Positions 22,808 to 30,893 of a stretch of DNA of 42,057 nucleotides are shown in pieces. A program made the translations under genes and the position numbers. The stretch is taken from NCBI GenBank assembly GCA_051001455.1, contig JBPCNH010000045.1, positions 1 through 42,057 of the forward strand, written 5' to 3'. A model generated the notes under the pieces. The model had not been told where the DNA came from. It saw nothing but the letters and a program-made list of their open reading frames with translations, and made no database searches. Numbering within the stretch: position 1 is the stretch's first letter; every line of letters begins with the position of its first letter. The DNA is from JBPCNH01 sp051001455. Its GTDB lineage: Bacteria; Actinomycetota; CADDZG01; WHSQ01.

Positions 22808-24135
22808 CAGCGCCCTCCGATCAGGATCTCGGCCGTGTGCGCCGGCGGCGGCTCGGCCGTCGTCTGATGCGAGATGCGTATCAGCAACGCGATCAGCACG
22901 AAGTTCGACAACAGGGAAGAACCGCCGTACGACATGAAGGGAAGGGTTATCCCCGTGAGAGGCATCATCCTCGTTACTCCTCCGAGGATGATGATCGTCT
23001 GTATCCCAAGGATCGTGATCAACCCTGCAGCTAGGAGCTGACCGAAGTCATCCCGGGCTCGCACGGCTATGCGCAGCCCGCGCGCGAGTAGCAGGATGAA
23101 GCACAGGAGCACGGCTGTGGTGCCGAGTAGCCCTAGCTCCTCTCCGAGTACGGAGAAGATGAAGTCGGTGTGGGCTGCCGGGATGATGTCCGGCCGTCCT
23201 TGTCCGAGACCTGTGCCGAAGAGACCGCCGGTCGCAAGAGCGAAGAGGGATTGCGCCAGTTGATATCCCTCGTCGGCGATGAGGTCGGAGTTGAACACGT
23301 CCAGCCATACCCTCACTCTCAGTTGCACGTGCGAGAAAGTCTGGTAACCGAGGTAAGCGCCGATCGCGAACAGTCCAAAGCCCAGCAGCAGGTACACGAG
23401 CCTGGCGGTCGCTATATAGATCATGACTAGGAAGATCGAGAAGAAGAGCAGGCTCGAGCCGAGGTCCTTCTCGAAGAACATGACTGCCAGCGATAAGCCC
23501 CACATCACGACGAGCGGGCCGAAGTGTTTGAAATCGGGAAGGTGGAAAGGCCCTACCTTGCGGGATGCGATCGCAAGTAACTCTTTGCGGTCGGCGAGAT
23601 AAGCGGCGAAGAAGATGACCAGGCAGACCTTTGCGAGCTCTCCCGGCTGGAAGGCGAAGTTCCCGAAGCCGACCCATAGTCGGGCGCCGTTGATGACCCT
23701 TCCGAAGGGCGTCAGGGGGAGGAGCAGGAGTCCTACGCCGACGAAACCCAAGACGTACTTATAGCTCGCTATCGTCTTGTAGTCGGGTACTGCTAGGAGC
23801 GTTGCGATGAACAGTCCGATACCGAGGGCCGTCCACGTTACCTGGGCAGGCCCAAGCTCATCCGGTGACAGCCGATAGACCGCCGCCAGGCCGAGCAGAT
23901 TGACCGTTGCGGCGAGTGGAAGCACCAAGGAGTCCGCTTGACTGGCAGTCTTGCGCATAACGACATGTGCGATCACGTATGCCACCGTCAGCAGAACCAT
24001 CGCCGGGACCGTCGTAGGAACCTTGTCTGGATCGTCGGCGAGTGCAACTAGCGCAAGCGCTCCCGATCCGATGAGGAAGCTGATGATCAGTAGCGATAGT
24101 TCGGTGTTCCTGCGAACCGGAGAGGCTTGCATCAC
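22807..24135 (-). CDS. rodA: SEDS family peptidoglycan glycosyltransferase RodA
   Basis: A 442-residue polytopic membrane protein (about ten helices) of the FtsW/RodA/SpoVE family. Recognisable parts are NGARLWVGFGNFAFQPGEL, DLGSSLLFF, GTGLGQG, AHTDFIFSVLGEELG and the late PFMSYGGSSLLSNF. RodA polymerises glycan strands from lipid II, working with a class B PBP, here PbpA. The fixed gene order and overlapping stops and starts (4 bp with pstP, 1 bp with pbpA) suggest equimolar production. Confidence 0.95.
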   Translation of the reverse strand: MMQASPVRRNTELSLLIISFLIGSGALALVALADDPDKVPTTVPAMVLLTVAYVIAHVVMRKTASQADSLVLPLAATVNLLGLAAVYRLSPDELGPAQVTWTALGIGLFIATLLAVPDYKTIASYKYVLGFVGVGLLLLPLTPFGRVINGARLWVGFGNFAFQPGELAKVCLVIFFAAYLADRKELLAIASRKVGPFHLPDFKHFGPLVVMWGLSLAVMFFEKDLGSSLLFFSIFLVMIYIATARLVYLLLGFGLFAIGAYLGYQTFSHVQLRVRVWLDVFNSDLIADEGYQLAQSLFALATGGLFGTGLGQGRPDIIPAAHTDFIFSVLGEELGLLGTTAVLLCFILLLARGLRIAVRARDDFGQLLAAGLITILGIQTIIILGGVTRMMPLTGITLPFMSYGGSSLLSNFVLIALLIRISHQTTAEPPPAHTAEILIGGR

Positions 24136-25331
24136 ACCTGACTTTTCCTGAAGCAGTTCAGATCCCTGCTGCGCTCTTCGATATCTACGGCCGCCTTCCT
24201 GGCCTCATCGAAGGAGCCGGCCTTGATCCCGTCGGTGACGTCCGCCCGTTGGAAGCTGCAGAGGTCCTCTATCGACAGACCCATTCTCTCTCGTTCTTCC
24301 CGGAAGCTGAAACCTGCCACCTCGTCGGGGATGCCCCGGTACACAACTACCTCTCCGGTGTCGTCCACTCCAACGAACCAAGAGTTACCGAGAGCAACAC
24401 GCGCGGCCGCGTAGGCACCTCCCAGAACGATCACGAGGATCGCCAGGGCGATGATCACCCGCCTCTTCCAGCTCCCCGACGGGGATGCCTCGTTCTCGTC
24501 TTCGAGGTCGCGCTCGGGGATCGGGGTTACGGCTCGTGCCTCTCGGACGGGGACGGCAGCGGAAGTGGCCGGAACCGTGGTGGGCGCCCGCTCGGACGCG
24601 CCCCCGGGCGGGGAGTCTGGATCGGCCTCCCCGAGGTCCAGGATCACCACGCTGACGTTGTCTTCTCCTCCGGCTTCGTTGGCCAACTCGACGAGTCGTT
24701 CGGCGACCTGCTGCGGCCGGTCCGGCGAGCCCAATGCATCGGCGATCGTGTCGTCATCGAGCATGGAGGAGAGTCCATCCGAGCAGATCAGGATGCGGTC
24801 GCCCTCCCGGACCTCCTCCTCGAAGGTGTCGACCTCCACCTCTTGGTCGGCTCCGAGAGCGCGAGTGATGATGCTCCGCTGCGGATGGTGTGGAGCGTCC
24901 TCGCGCTTTAGCCGCCCTTCTTGCACCATCCGTTCGACCAACGTGTGGTCTTGAGTCAGTTGTCTTAGTTCACCGTCTCGGAGCAGGTAGGCGCGGGAGT
25001 CGCCAACGTGAGCGAGATGAGCGGACGAATCTTTCAGCTGCGCGACCGTGAAGGTCGTGCCCATCCCTTGAAGATGAGCATCGTCTCCGGCCTTCGTCCA
25101 GATCGCCCGGTTGGCCTCTTTTATGTGATCCGCGAGCCTCTCAGGATCCTCTGGCGCTTCGCCGGCAAGCTTCGTTACGATCTCGACCGCGGTCGCGGAT
25201 GCGACGTCACCGGCCAGATGCCCACCCATCCCGTCGGCGACCCCGAAGAGCGGGGCCTGCACCAGCAGGCTGTCCTGGTTCGACTCACGCACCCGCCCGG
25301 TATCGGTCTTCGCGCCGACCGTCACCCTCAT
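24132..25331 (-). CDS. pstP: PP2C-family serine/threonine phosphatase PstP
   Basis: A 399-residue membrane phosphatase. The catalytic domain (about 1-235) has the metal motifs ESNQDS, DGMGGHLAGD, HVGDSRAYL, ICSDGL and GGEDNVSV. A Pro/Ala linker, one membrane helix (about 292-315) and an external domain of about 80 residues follow. It dephosphorylates PknA, PknB and their substrates. It overlaps fhaB by 4 bp upstream and rodA by 4 bp downstream. All expected metal ligands are present. Confidence 0.95.
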   Translation of the reverse strand: MRVTVGAKTDTGRVRESNQDSLLVQAPLFGVADGMGGHLAGDVASATAVEIVTKLAGEAPEDPERLADHIKEANRAIWTKAGDDAHLQGMGTTFTVAQLKDSSAHLAHVGDSRAYLLRDGELRQLTQDHTLVERMVQEGRLKREDAPHHPQRSIITRALGADQEVEVDTFEEEVREGDRILICSDGLSSMLDDDTIADALGSPDRPQQVAERLVELANEAGGEDNVSVVILDLGEADPDSPPGGASERAPTTVPATSAAVPVREARAVTPIPERDLEDENEASPSGSWKRRVIIALAILVIVLGGAYAAARVALGNSWFVGVDDTGEVVVYRGIPDEVAGFSFREERERMGLSIEDLCSFQRADVTDGIKAGSFDEARKAAVDIEERSRDLNCFRKSQV

Positions 25332-25792
25332 CTCCGCATCTCCAGCACCGTCTTGCCGATCTTGATGCGGTCGCCGCGGGAAAGTTCCGTGGGTGAGGTC
25401 ACCTTTTGACGGTTGAGGTACGTACCGTTCGTGGAACCCATGTCCTCAACCACCCATGTGTCGCCACGGGAGAAGATCCGAGCATGTATCTGGGAGGCGT
25501 AGGTGTCGTCGAGCACGACGTTGCATCGTTCGGCTCTGCCTAGTAGCAGCTCACCGTCGAGGACGAACGACTTTCCTTTCAGGCTTCCCCCTTCGACGAC
25601 GTCCGCCCGCTTCGGCCCCTTCTTGCTTTTACGACCCGACGAGCGTGTTGTCGAACGAGAGCGGCCGGGTGCCACGGTTTGAGGCTGTACCGGGCGGAGC
25701 TCTGCCCATACGGCGCGCACCGCGCGAGCCATGAAGATATAGAGAACGGCAAGGAACACGTACTTGAGTAGGTCGAGGACGATGATCGGCAT
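25328..25792 (-). CDS. fhaB: FHA domain protein FhaB (FipA)
   Basis: A 154-residue protein with one N-terminal membrane helix (about 2-24), a basic linker (RSRSTTRSSGRKSKKGPKR) and a C-terminal FHA domain (about 70-150: LLLGRAERCNVVLDDTYASQIHARI, GSTNGTYLNRQKV). FHA domains bind phosphothreonine; in mycobacteria FhaB/FipA links PknA/PknB signalling to division proteins. The ATG overlaps the fhaA stop by one base (TGATG). Confidence 0.92.
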   Translation of the reverse strand: MPIIVLDLLKYVFLAVLYIFMARAVRAVWAELRPVQPQTVAPGRSRSTTRSSGRKSKKGPKRADVVEGGSLKGKSFVLDGELLLGRAERCNVVLDDTYASQIHARIFSRGDTWVVEDMGSTNGTYLNRQKVTSPTELSRGDRIKIGKTVLEMRR

Positions 25793-26562
25793 CAGTTATC
25801 CGCCATCTTGAACACGAGTTCGCTGGTACCGAACGACAGACGGTCACCTTCTTTGAGCTCTTGTTCGGAGACAGGCTTCCCATTCACCACCGTGCCGTTG
25901 GTCGAACCGAGGTCTCGGACCGTCCAGGTGGAGCCCTCTCGTCGCAGTTCGGCGTGTCTGCGGCTGACATTCGAATCCGACAAGACGACATCGTTGTTGG
26001 AGAGTCGTCCGACGGTTACCGGAGCCCGGGTCAACGAGATCTTCTCGGTGGGCTTCCCGGAGGGATCGAGTACCAACAGCTGGGGTTGCCCGGATGACAG
26101 CCCTAACTCGTCGGCGGCATGGAGCGACATCGCCCCAGTCTGGCTGGGATCCCCCGGATCCGGCTCGTGCGTCGCGACCTGCGGCTGGTCTTCCTTCGCG
26201 CTGAATGATGCTTCGACCCTGAACTCGCCTTTCCCGAAGTCTCCGAACTCCTCGAAACTGACTTTTGGAAGTCCCATCAGGTTCCAGCGGTTCTCCTTGG
26301 CCGACTCGATCACCAGCTCGGTGAACTCCTTCTCCAGACCTGCCTCCATCTGAGCGAATCGGGAGTAATCGTCCGATCCGATCAACACGTTGAACTCATT
26401 GGGGGCGTAAACCCGGTTCACGGAGACCGTTTTGCCTTCCGCCATCTCGCGCAGGATGCGCCGACCGACCTCGATCGGTTGGAGACCGGAACGGAAAACC
26501 TTGGTGAAGAAACCTTCGACCAGGCCTTCGAGGCGCTGCTCGATGCTCTTGGCGACTCCCAC
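25792..26562 (-). CDS. fhaA: FHA domain protein FhaA with DUF3662 domain
   Basis: A 256-residue cytoplasmic protein. The N-terminal DUF3662 domain (about 1-115: GVAKSIEQRLEGLVEGFFTKVFR, VYAPNEFNVLI) is followed by a variable linker and an FHA domain (about 175-255: GRLSNNDVVLSDSNVSRRHAEL, GSTNGTVVNGK). FhaA binds phosphorylated kinase targets and affects wall synthesis, including the MurJ/MviN pathway in mycobacteria. It is shorter than the mycobacterial protein because of a reduced linker. Start GTG 26562. First gene of the leftward seven-gene operon ending with pknB; the promoter must lie in 26563-26864. Confidence 0.92.
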   Translation of the reverse strand: MGVAKSIEQRLEGLVEGFFTKVFRSGLQPIEVGRRILREMAEGKTVSVNRVYAPNEFNVLIGSDDYSRFAQMEAGLEKEFTELVIESAKENRWNLMGLPKVSFEEFGDFGKGEFRVEASFSAKEDQPQVATHEPDPGDPSQTGAMSLHAADELGLSSGQPQLLVLDPSGKPTEKISLTRAPVTVGRLSNNDVVLSDSNVSRRHAELRREGSTWTVRDLGSTNGTVVNGKPVSEQELKEGDRLSFGTSELVFKMADN

Positions 26563-26614
26563 GCTGCCGATTATGCCCGCATCTCACCCGCTCACTCTCT
26601 ACGCCCTTCCGGCG

Positions 26615-26780
26615 ACCGCCTCCCGGAGCCGGCCCCACTCGCTGCGCTCACCCAAACAAGAACCCAGGGTTCGCTCCGGAGTGGGAACCGGCTCCTCACG
26701 GCTATCCCGGGTACCGCCTCCCGGAGCCGGATGCACCCCGGAGCCGAGCGGTCGTGGAGCGGTCGTGGAGCGGGAGCCGG
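26615..26780. repeat. Short direct, inverted and tandem repeats between fhaA and tRNA-Leu
   Basis: The 302 bp between fhaA and tRNA-Leu has no gene. ACCGCCTCCCGGAGCCGG occurs at 26615-26632 and again at 26713-26730, a 98 bp period. GGAGCCGG recurs near 26773 and inverted as CCGGCTCC near 26688. GAGCGGTCGTG is repeated in tandem at 26746-26756 and 26757-26767, with a partial third unit. The region must carry the promoter of the fhaA-to-pknB operon; I could not pick a clear one. Confidence 0.6.
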
Positions 26781-26864
26781 TCGCGCCCTCTCGAGAGCCG
26801 CGAGAGAATAGAGAAGAGCTCTCGGGTGTTTCGCATCCTTGGATGCTGTTCGGAGCAGTTCGCA

Positions 26865-26947
26865 GGGCGAGTGGTGGAACGGCAGACACGCTGGCTTCAG
26901 GTGCCAGTGCTCGCAAGAGTGTGGGGGTTCAAATCCCCCCTCGCCCA
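26865..26947 (+). tRNA. tRNA-Leu (anticodon CAG)
   Basis: An 83-nt class II tRNA: acceptor GGGCGAG with CTCGCCC, anticodon arm GCTGGC-TTCAGGT-GCCAG with CAG, a variable arm TGCTCGCAAGAGTGT, T arm GGGGG-TTCAAAT-CCCCC and discriminator A at 26947. CCA is not encoded. tRNA-Leu next to fhaA is also found in mycobacteria, supporting the conserved origin-proximal order. Confidence 0.95.
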
Positions 26948-26977
26948 CTAGAGACTCCCAGATCGTTCACGCCCTCT

Positions 26978-27178
26978 CGAGGGGCCCCTCGGGGCCCGGC
27001 CGGCGCGCTTCCGCCGGAATAACCCTGTAGGGTGTGTGTTGAGGTTGTTAAGTAATGAGTAATGGGTGACGGGAAGTTGCCCAGGGATTTGTTCTCCGGT
27101 TCCTCCTTTGGCGGTGCGGGCGTTTCGAATCTCCCGTAGATAGCGGCTTACATAGGCCGCACGAAGGAGTTGAACGAT
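26978..27178 (+). promoter_or_regulatory. Leader region of the DEAD-box/CSD helicase
   Basis: This gene-free stretch of about 230 bp between tRNA-Leu and the helicase contains a 14 bp palindrome CGAGGGGCCCCTCG (26978-26991), ACCCT-GT-AGGGT (27022-27033), and a late hairpin GCGGC...GCCGC before the GAAGGAG ribosome binding site (27163-27169). RNA helicase and cold-shock genes often have long folded leaders that respond to temperature; here this is inference. No clear -10/-35 pair was found. Confidence 0.35.
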
Positions 27179-28654
27179 TTGAAGTCATTCGCCGATATCG
27201 GCGTGTCCGCGCCTGTTTGTGAGGCGCTCAAGGGCAAGGGCATCACTGAACCATTCAAGATCCAGCGGCTCGTCATGGACGACGCCTTGGCCGGGCGGGA
27301 CGTTCTCGCCAAGTCGAGAACGGGATCCGGGAAGACCTTGGCATTCGCGATCCCCATGATCGAACGCTTGACCGCGGACGTCCGCAAGCCGCTAGGACTG
27401 ATCCTCGTTCCCACGAGAGAACTTGCCGTCCAGGTGGTCGACGAGATCCAGGGGATCGCTCGCAAGAAGAACCTCAGGGTTGCTGCGGTCTACGGTGGCG
27501 TTGCCTTACATAAGCAAGCGAAGTTCGCCTCGACCGCTCAGATCGTGGTCGCCACTCCGGGTCGCCTTCACGACCTCATGGAGCGCCGCATGATCTCGGT
27601 GGCTTCGGTCCGCATCCTGGTCCTCGACGAGGCCGACCGGATGCTCGATATGGGGTTCCAGCCGCAGGTCGATCGCATCGTAGGTCCCATCAGCAGGGAT
27701 CGCCAAACGATGTTCTTCTCTGCCACTTTGGACGGCCGCGTCGGCATGCTTGCCAGGTCTTACACCAATGACCCGGTTCGTCACGAGATCGAACAGAAGA
27801 GTCTGGTCATCGAAGAGGCCGACCACCGGTTCCTGCCTGTGACCAACGACGGCAAGATCGACACCCTGGTGCGCGAGCTCCGCGGCGAGCGCGATCTCGC
27901 TCTGGTCTTCGTTCGAACCAAACGCGGGGCCGACAAGCTCAGTAAGAAGCTGCAGAGCCAAGGCGTCCCGTCGCTCTCGATCCACGGGAACAAGACGCAA
28001 TCGCAACGTCAACGTGCTCTGACTCTTTTTGCATCACATCACGTGGACGTCCTCATCGCCACAGATGTTGCAGCGCGCGGTCTCGACCTGGAGGGGATCT
28101 CTCACGTCTTCAATTTCGATCCTCCCGGCGATCACACCGACTACGTTCATCGCGTGGGTCGGACGGCTCGAGCTGGACGATCTGGAACCGGGATCACCTT
28201 CGTTACATCCGACCAGCTGAAGGATCTGAGCACGATAGCGACTGCCCTTCGCTTAGAGGATGAGTTTGAAGCTGAAGGGCTGCGACTGGTCGTCCGAGGA
28301 CGCAAGAAGGCTCCGTCGGCCCGATCGGCTCGCGCCACCAAGGCGCCGCTTCGGAGCGACCGGAGGAAGTTCAGCGAGCCGAAGGGCAACGTGGGGCGCG
28401 TCCGTAAAGCGGCCCCTCATCGCTCGTCGCGTTCCCGGGGCGCTTCTTCTTCAGCAACGGGAACCGTCAAGTGGTTCAACGATGCGAAGGGTTTCGGTTT
28501 CATCGAGCCCGACGATGGATCGAAAGACCTCTTCGTTCATCACTCGAGCATCCTCGCGGAGGGGTACAAGAGTCTTCCCGAAGGCGCGCAGGTCGAGTTC
28601 GATGCTCAGCAAGGTCCGAAGGGGCCTGAGGCGACCAACGTCTCTACCGTCTGA
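27179..28654 (+). CDS. DEAD-box RNA helicase with C-terminal cold-shock domain
   Basis: A 491-residue fusion. Residues about 1-365 form a RhlE/CshA-like helicase core: Q motif (EPFKIQ), Walker A SRTGSGKT, PTRELA, TPGRL, DEAD (VLDEADRMLD), SAT, and motif VI HRVGRTARAG. A basic, Arg/Lys/Ser-rich linker (about 375-425) leads to a cold-shock domain (about 428-491) with GTVKWFNDAKGFGFI (RNP1) and DLFVHHS (RNP2). It likely unwinds structured RNA, with the CSD adding single-strand binding. TTG 27179 is preferred over TTG 27170 because GAAGGAG ends at 27169 and needs spacing. Monocistronic, with a strong terminator. Confidence 0.92.
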   Translation: MKSFADIGVSAPVCEALKGKGITEPFKIQRLVMDDALAGRDVLAKSRTGSGKTLAFAIPMIERLTADVRKPLGLILVPTRELAVQVVDEIQGIARKKNLRVAAVYGGVALHKQAKFASTAQIVVATPGRLHDLMERRMISVASVRILVLDEADRMLDMGFQPQVDRIVGPISRDRQTMFFSATLDGRVGMLARSYTNDPVRHEIEQKSLVIEEADHRFLPVTNDGKIDTLVRELRGERDLALVFVRTKRGADKLSKKLQSQGVPSLSIHGNKTQSQRQRALTLFASHHVDVLIATDVAARGLDLEGISHVFNFDPPGDHTDYVHRVGRTARAGRSGTGITFVTSDQLKDLSTIATALRLEDEFEAEGLRLVVRGRKKAPSARSARATKAPLRSDRRKFSEPKGNVGRVRKAAPHRSSRSRGASSSATGTVKWFNDAKGFGFIEPDDGSKDLFVHHSSILAEGYKSLPEGAQVEFDAQQGPKGPEATNVSTV

Positions 28655-28673
28655 GTAACCCGTGACGGGAGAA

Positions 28674-28695
28674 GCCGCCGCGTTTACGCGGCGGC
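28674..28695 (+). terminator. Rho-independent terminator after the helicase
   Basis: GCCGCCGCG (28674-28682) and CGCGGCGGC (28687-28695) form a perfect 9 bp stem around TTTA, followed by CTTTCCT. It lies 19 bp after the helicase stop codon. Confidence 0.85.
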
Positions 28696-28739
28696 CTTTC
28701 CTATCGCACCCTGTGTCCTGGGTAGCAAACATCGAATTG

Positions 28740-29204
28740 CTAAGCGCCGGGTTTAACGACCATGTCGAGAACGATCAGGATGAGAACCGTCAGCTCGATG
28801 CGCCCGATCAGGACCAGGCGCTCTCGCCGAGAACGGATCTCGTCGTCTTCTCCCCCTCGTTCCTGCAGCAACGCGCCGATGCGGCCACCTTCCGGCCCGA
28901 GGTAAAGGGACCCCACGAGAGCGGAGCCGATGATCCCGGCGATCCCGATGACGATCCATGTGTCCTCGAAGTTGATGCCTCCATGGTTAAGGACCATCGT
29001 GACCCCTGCCGCGAGGACCACGATGGCGGCCGGCATCAGAACCTTCTTCCCGATCTGCTCGGTGTCGGCAGCGAAGGCTCGCATCCTTCCGGGATCGTTA
29101 GCTGCCATGACTCTCATATAGATGAACTGGAACATGATCGCCCCACCTACCCAGACTATGGCGGCAAGGATGTGCACAAATCTCATGGCTTCGTAAAACG
29201 TCAC
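28740..29204 (-). CDS. DUF2269 family integral membrane protein
   Basis: A 154-residue protein with four membrane helices, starting FYEAMRFVHILAAIVWVGG, a His-containing first helix typical of DUF2269 and related heme/copper-associated membrane families. The second helix is preceded by a charged loop (AANDPGRMRAFAADTEQIGKK); the third has a small-residue face (GIAGIIGSALVGSLY). The GTG start at 29204 has GGAGGG upstream on the minus strand. Its function is unknown. It stands alone, convergent with the helicase. Confidence 0.8.
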   Translation of the reverse strand: MTFYEAMRFVHILAAIVWVGGAIMFQFIYMRVMAANDPGRMRAFAADTEQIGKKVLMPAAIVVLAAGVTMVLNHGGINFEDTWIVIGIAGIIGSALVGSLYLGPEGGRIGALLQERGGEDDEIRSRRERLVLIGRIELTVLILIVLDMVVKPGA

Positions 29205-29482
29205 GACCGCACCCTCCTATCGGTGAGACCTTCTCGGACCGGCCCATCGAAGGAAGCACATTCAAACAGCGGGACACCCGGCTGCCAAGCCTTTGCTCGA
29301 ACGGGGCTCAGGTTCCGGTCTTACGCGGCCGTACGGTGGATCGTCCGGTAACGCGAGTTGCCGGGCGACCGGCTCGAGCGAGCTTCCGTACATACGCCGA
29401 CCCGGTCTGATGGCAGATCGGCAGTGATCGGACCGAGATAGGTACTTGCGCTTGGCCTGTTGAAAGGGTCTCCTGTCTATAT

Positions 29483-29508
29483 CAAGGAATGGCGCGGATC
29501 GTTCCTTG
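29483..29508 (+). promoter_or_regulatory. Inverted repeat CAAGGAA/TTCCTTG upstream of a membrane protein
   Basis: CAAGGAA (29483-29489) and TTCCTTG (29502-29508) form a perfect 7 bp inverted repeat separated by 12 bp, ending 24 bp before ATG 29533. It sits where an operator would cover the start of transcription; TATAT lies just upstream. The rest of the 328 bp gap (29205-29532) shows no gene I can support. Confidence 0.35.
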
Positions 29509-29532
29509 TGCCGACGAAAGGTGAGAAGACTG

Positions 29533-30000
29533 ATGGATCTTTCCAGATTGACGACCTCGCACAAGATCGGGCTGGCCGGTGCGGTGGGCCTCTTGATCTC
29601 CAGTTTCCTTCCGTGGTACTCGGTCAGCGTCTTTAGCATCAGCGGATGGAACTCCGGGTTCCTTGCATGGCTCGGGATCCTCCTCGGCCTCGCAGCCGGC
29701 GTGATCCTTGCTCTCAAGGCGTTCGGCAAGCAAGATGTGCGAGCCGGAGGCTTCGCACCGGAACAGCTCGCGCTGGCCCTCGGGGCCCTCTCCCTCGTCT
29801 TCATCATCCTTCGGTTGCTGACCCAGTCTTCTGCCGTCGCTTTCGGGCTGTTCCTAGGACTTCTGTCCGCGGCAGCGATCGCTTATGGCGCGTACAAGGC
29901 CATGACCGACGCAGGGATGAGCGTCGACGACATGAAAGATCGATTCGGTTCCGGGGGCGCCGCCGGCGATGGGCCGTCGTCCCCTCCTCCGACGCCCTAA
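29533..30000 (+). CDS. Hypothetical four-helix membrane protein
   Basis: A 155-residue protein. ATG 29533 has GAAAGGTGAG about seven bases upstream. Four hydrophobic helices: IGLAGAVGLLISSFLPWYSV (with an LPWY turn), FLAWLGILLGLAAGVILAL, LALALGALSLVFIILRLL and VAFGLFLGLLSAAAIAYGAY. The C-terminal about 35 residues are polar, Gly/Pro-rich and probably cytoplasmic. The S-FLPWY-SV pattern is common in small uncharacterised actinobacterial membrane proteins. Its function is unknown. Confidence 0.65.
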   Translation: MDLSRLTTSHKIGLAGAVGLLISSFLPWYSVSVFSISGWNSGFLAWLGILLGLAAGVILALKAFGKQDVRAGGFAPEQLALALGALSLVFIILRLLTQSSAVAFGLFLGLLSAAAIAYGAYKAMTDAGMSVDDMKDRFGSGGAAGDGPSSPPPTP

Positions 30001-30071
30001 GCGCGGGGGACCTTGTACCCCGGTTCAACGGAAGCATCTTCAGGCGGAAGCGCCCGGGGCGCCGGGGCCGC

Positions 30072-30644
30072 TTACTCGTCGAGGAGGTTGCCGTCTTCGT
30101 CGACGTTGTCCACCCGGGTTGGTTGAGGAGAGGCTTCGGCTAGAACGACGCTGGCCCTATGGACCTCCTGGTGATCTCCCGAGTGCACCCCCACCAGAGC
30201 CGCGCCGTTCATCACGGCGTCCCGATAGTGCAACTCCCACATCTTGGTGATCCCTCCGCTTACGCCCCCGGCCACTCCGCCCGCGGTGGCTCCCGCGGCC
30301 GTAGCCGCCCAGACGCCGGCACCGAGCACAGGGCCTGCCCCTGGGATCCCGAAGGCGACCAGGCCGGCTAGGAACCCGGCGGCTCCTCCGCCCGCCGCGC
30401 CTGCGGCAGCGGCACCTCCGGCGCGTTTGGGTACCTCGGCGTGGATCTCTTCGGTGGACGTGCCCGTAGCGAGATCGTCGCCCTCTCCCTTGTGTTCGGC
30501 GCTCTCGCCTGGATCAGGTGCGAGGAAGGAGATGCGTTCGGCGGCGATGTCGTGCTCGTGCAGCTTCTCGACGGCGCTGTGCGCCGCGTCGGCGTTGGGG
30601 AACGTAGCGATCACGTTATGACGGGCGAGTTGCATCTTTTGCAT
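30072..30644 (-). CDS. General-stress-type protein with glycine-rich helices
   Basis: A 190-residue protein. The start at ATG 30644 is fixed by GGGAGG six bases upstream on the minus strand. The N-terminal region (RHNVIATFPNADAAHSAVEKLHEHDIAAERISFL) matches the heat-induced stress protein YflT/GSP17M fold. The middle is almost entirely Gly/Ala with two long hydrophobic stretches (about 90-145), probably membrane hairpins. The end contains a second short alpha-beta part (ALVGVHSGDHQEVHRASVVLAEA) and an acidic tail. Such proteins are general stress markers of unknown mechanism. Convergent with the membrane protein ending at 30000; the 71 bp between is GC-rich with only weak hairpins. Confidence 0.7.
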   Translation of the reverse strand: MQKMQLARHNVIATFPNADAAHSAVEKLHEHDIAAERISFLAPDPGESAEHKGEGDDLATGTSTEEIHAEVPKRAGGAAAAGAAGGGAAGFLAGLVAFGIPGAGPVLGAGVWAATAAGATAGGVAGGVSGGITKMWELHYRDAVMNGAALVGVHSGDHQEVHRASVVLAEASPQPTRVDNVDEDGNLLDE

Positions 30645-30842
30645 CGGTTCCTCCCACAGTGGTCGGGCTCCTACTGGTCCCTTACCCATGTCTCAAAGCT
30701 GAAGCCCACTTAAAACCCGCAGATCATGCCGCCCCCAGCCATAGGAAAAGCATCCCGAAGGAGTACGCTCCGACGGTGCTGGCCGGAGCCGCGTGCAGTA
30801 TGGCCCTGCCACTGTTACGACCGCTGTAGTAGGCTGGCCCGA

Positions 30843-30860
30843 CCTGGAGTTGTCTCCAGG
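30843..30860 (+). promoter_or_regulatory. Hairpin in the leader of the peptide transporter operon
   Basis: CCTGGAG-TTGT-CTCCAGG is a perfect 7 bp stem with a 4-nt loop, about 20 bp before the AAAGGAG ribosome binding site (30879-30885) of the first permease gene. It could stabilise the transcript or modulate initiation. The 249 bp between the stress gene start and 30894 must hold divergent promoters; I see no clear boxes. Confidence 0.35.
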
Positions 30861-30893
30861 GAGCGACCGGGGGATCTCAAAGGAGTCGCCAGT

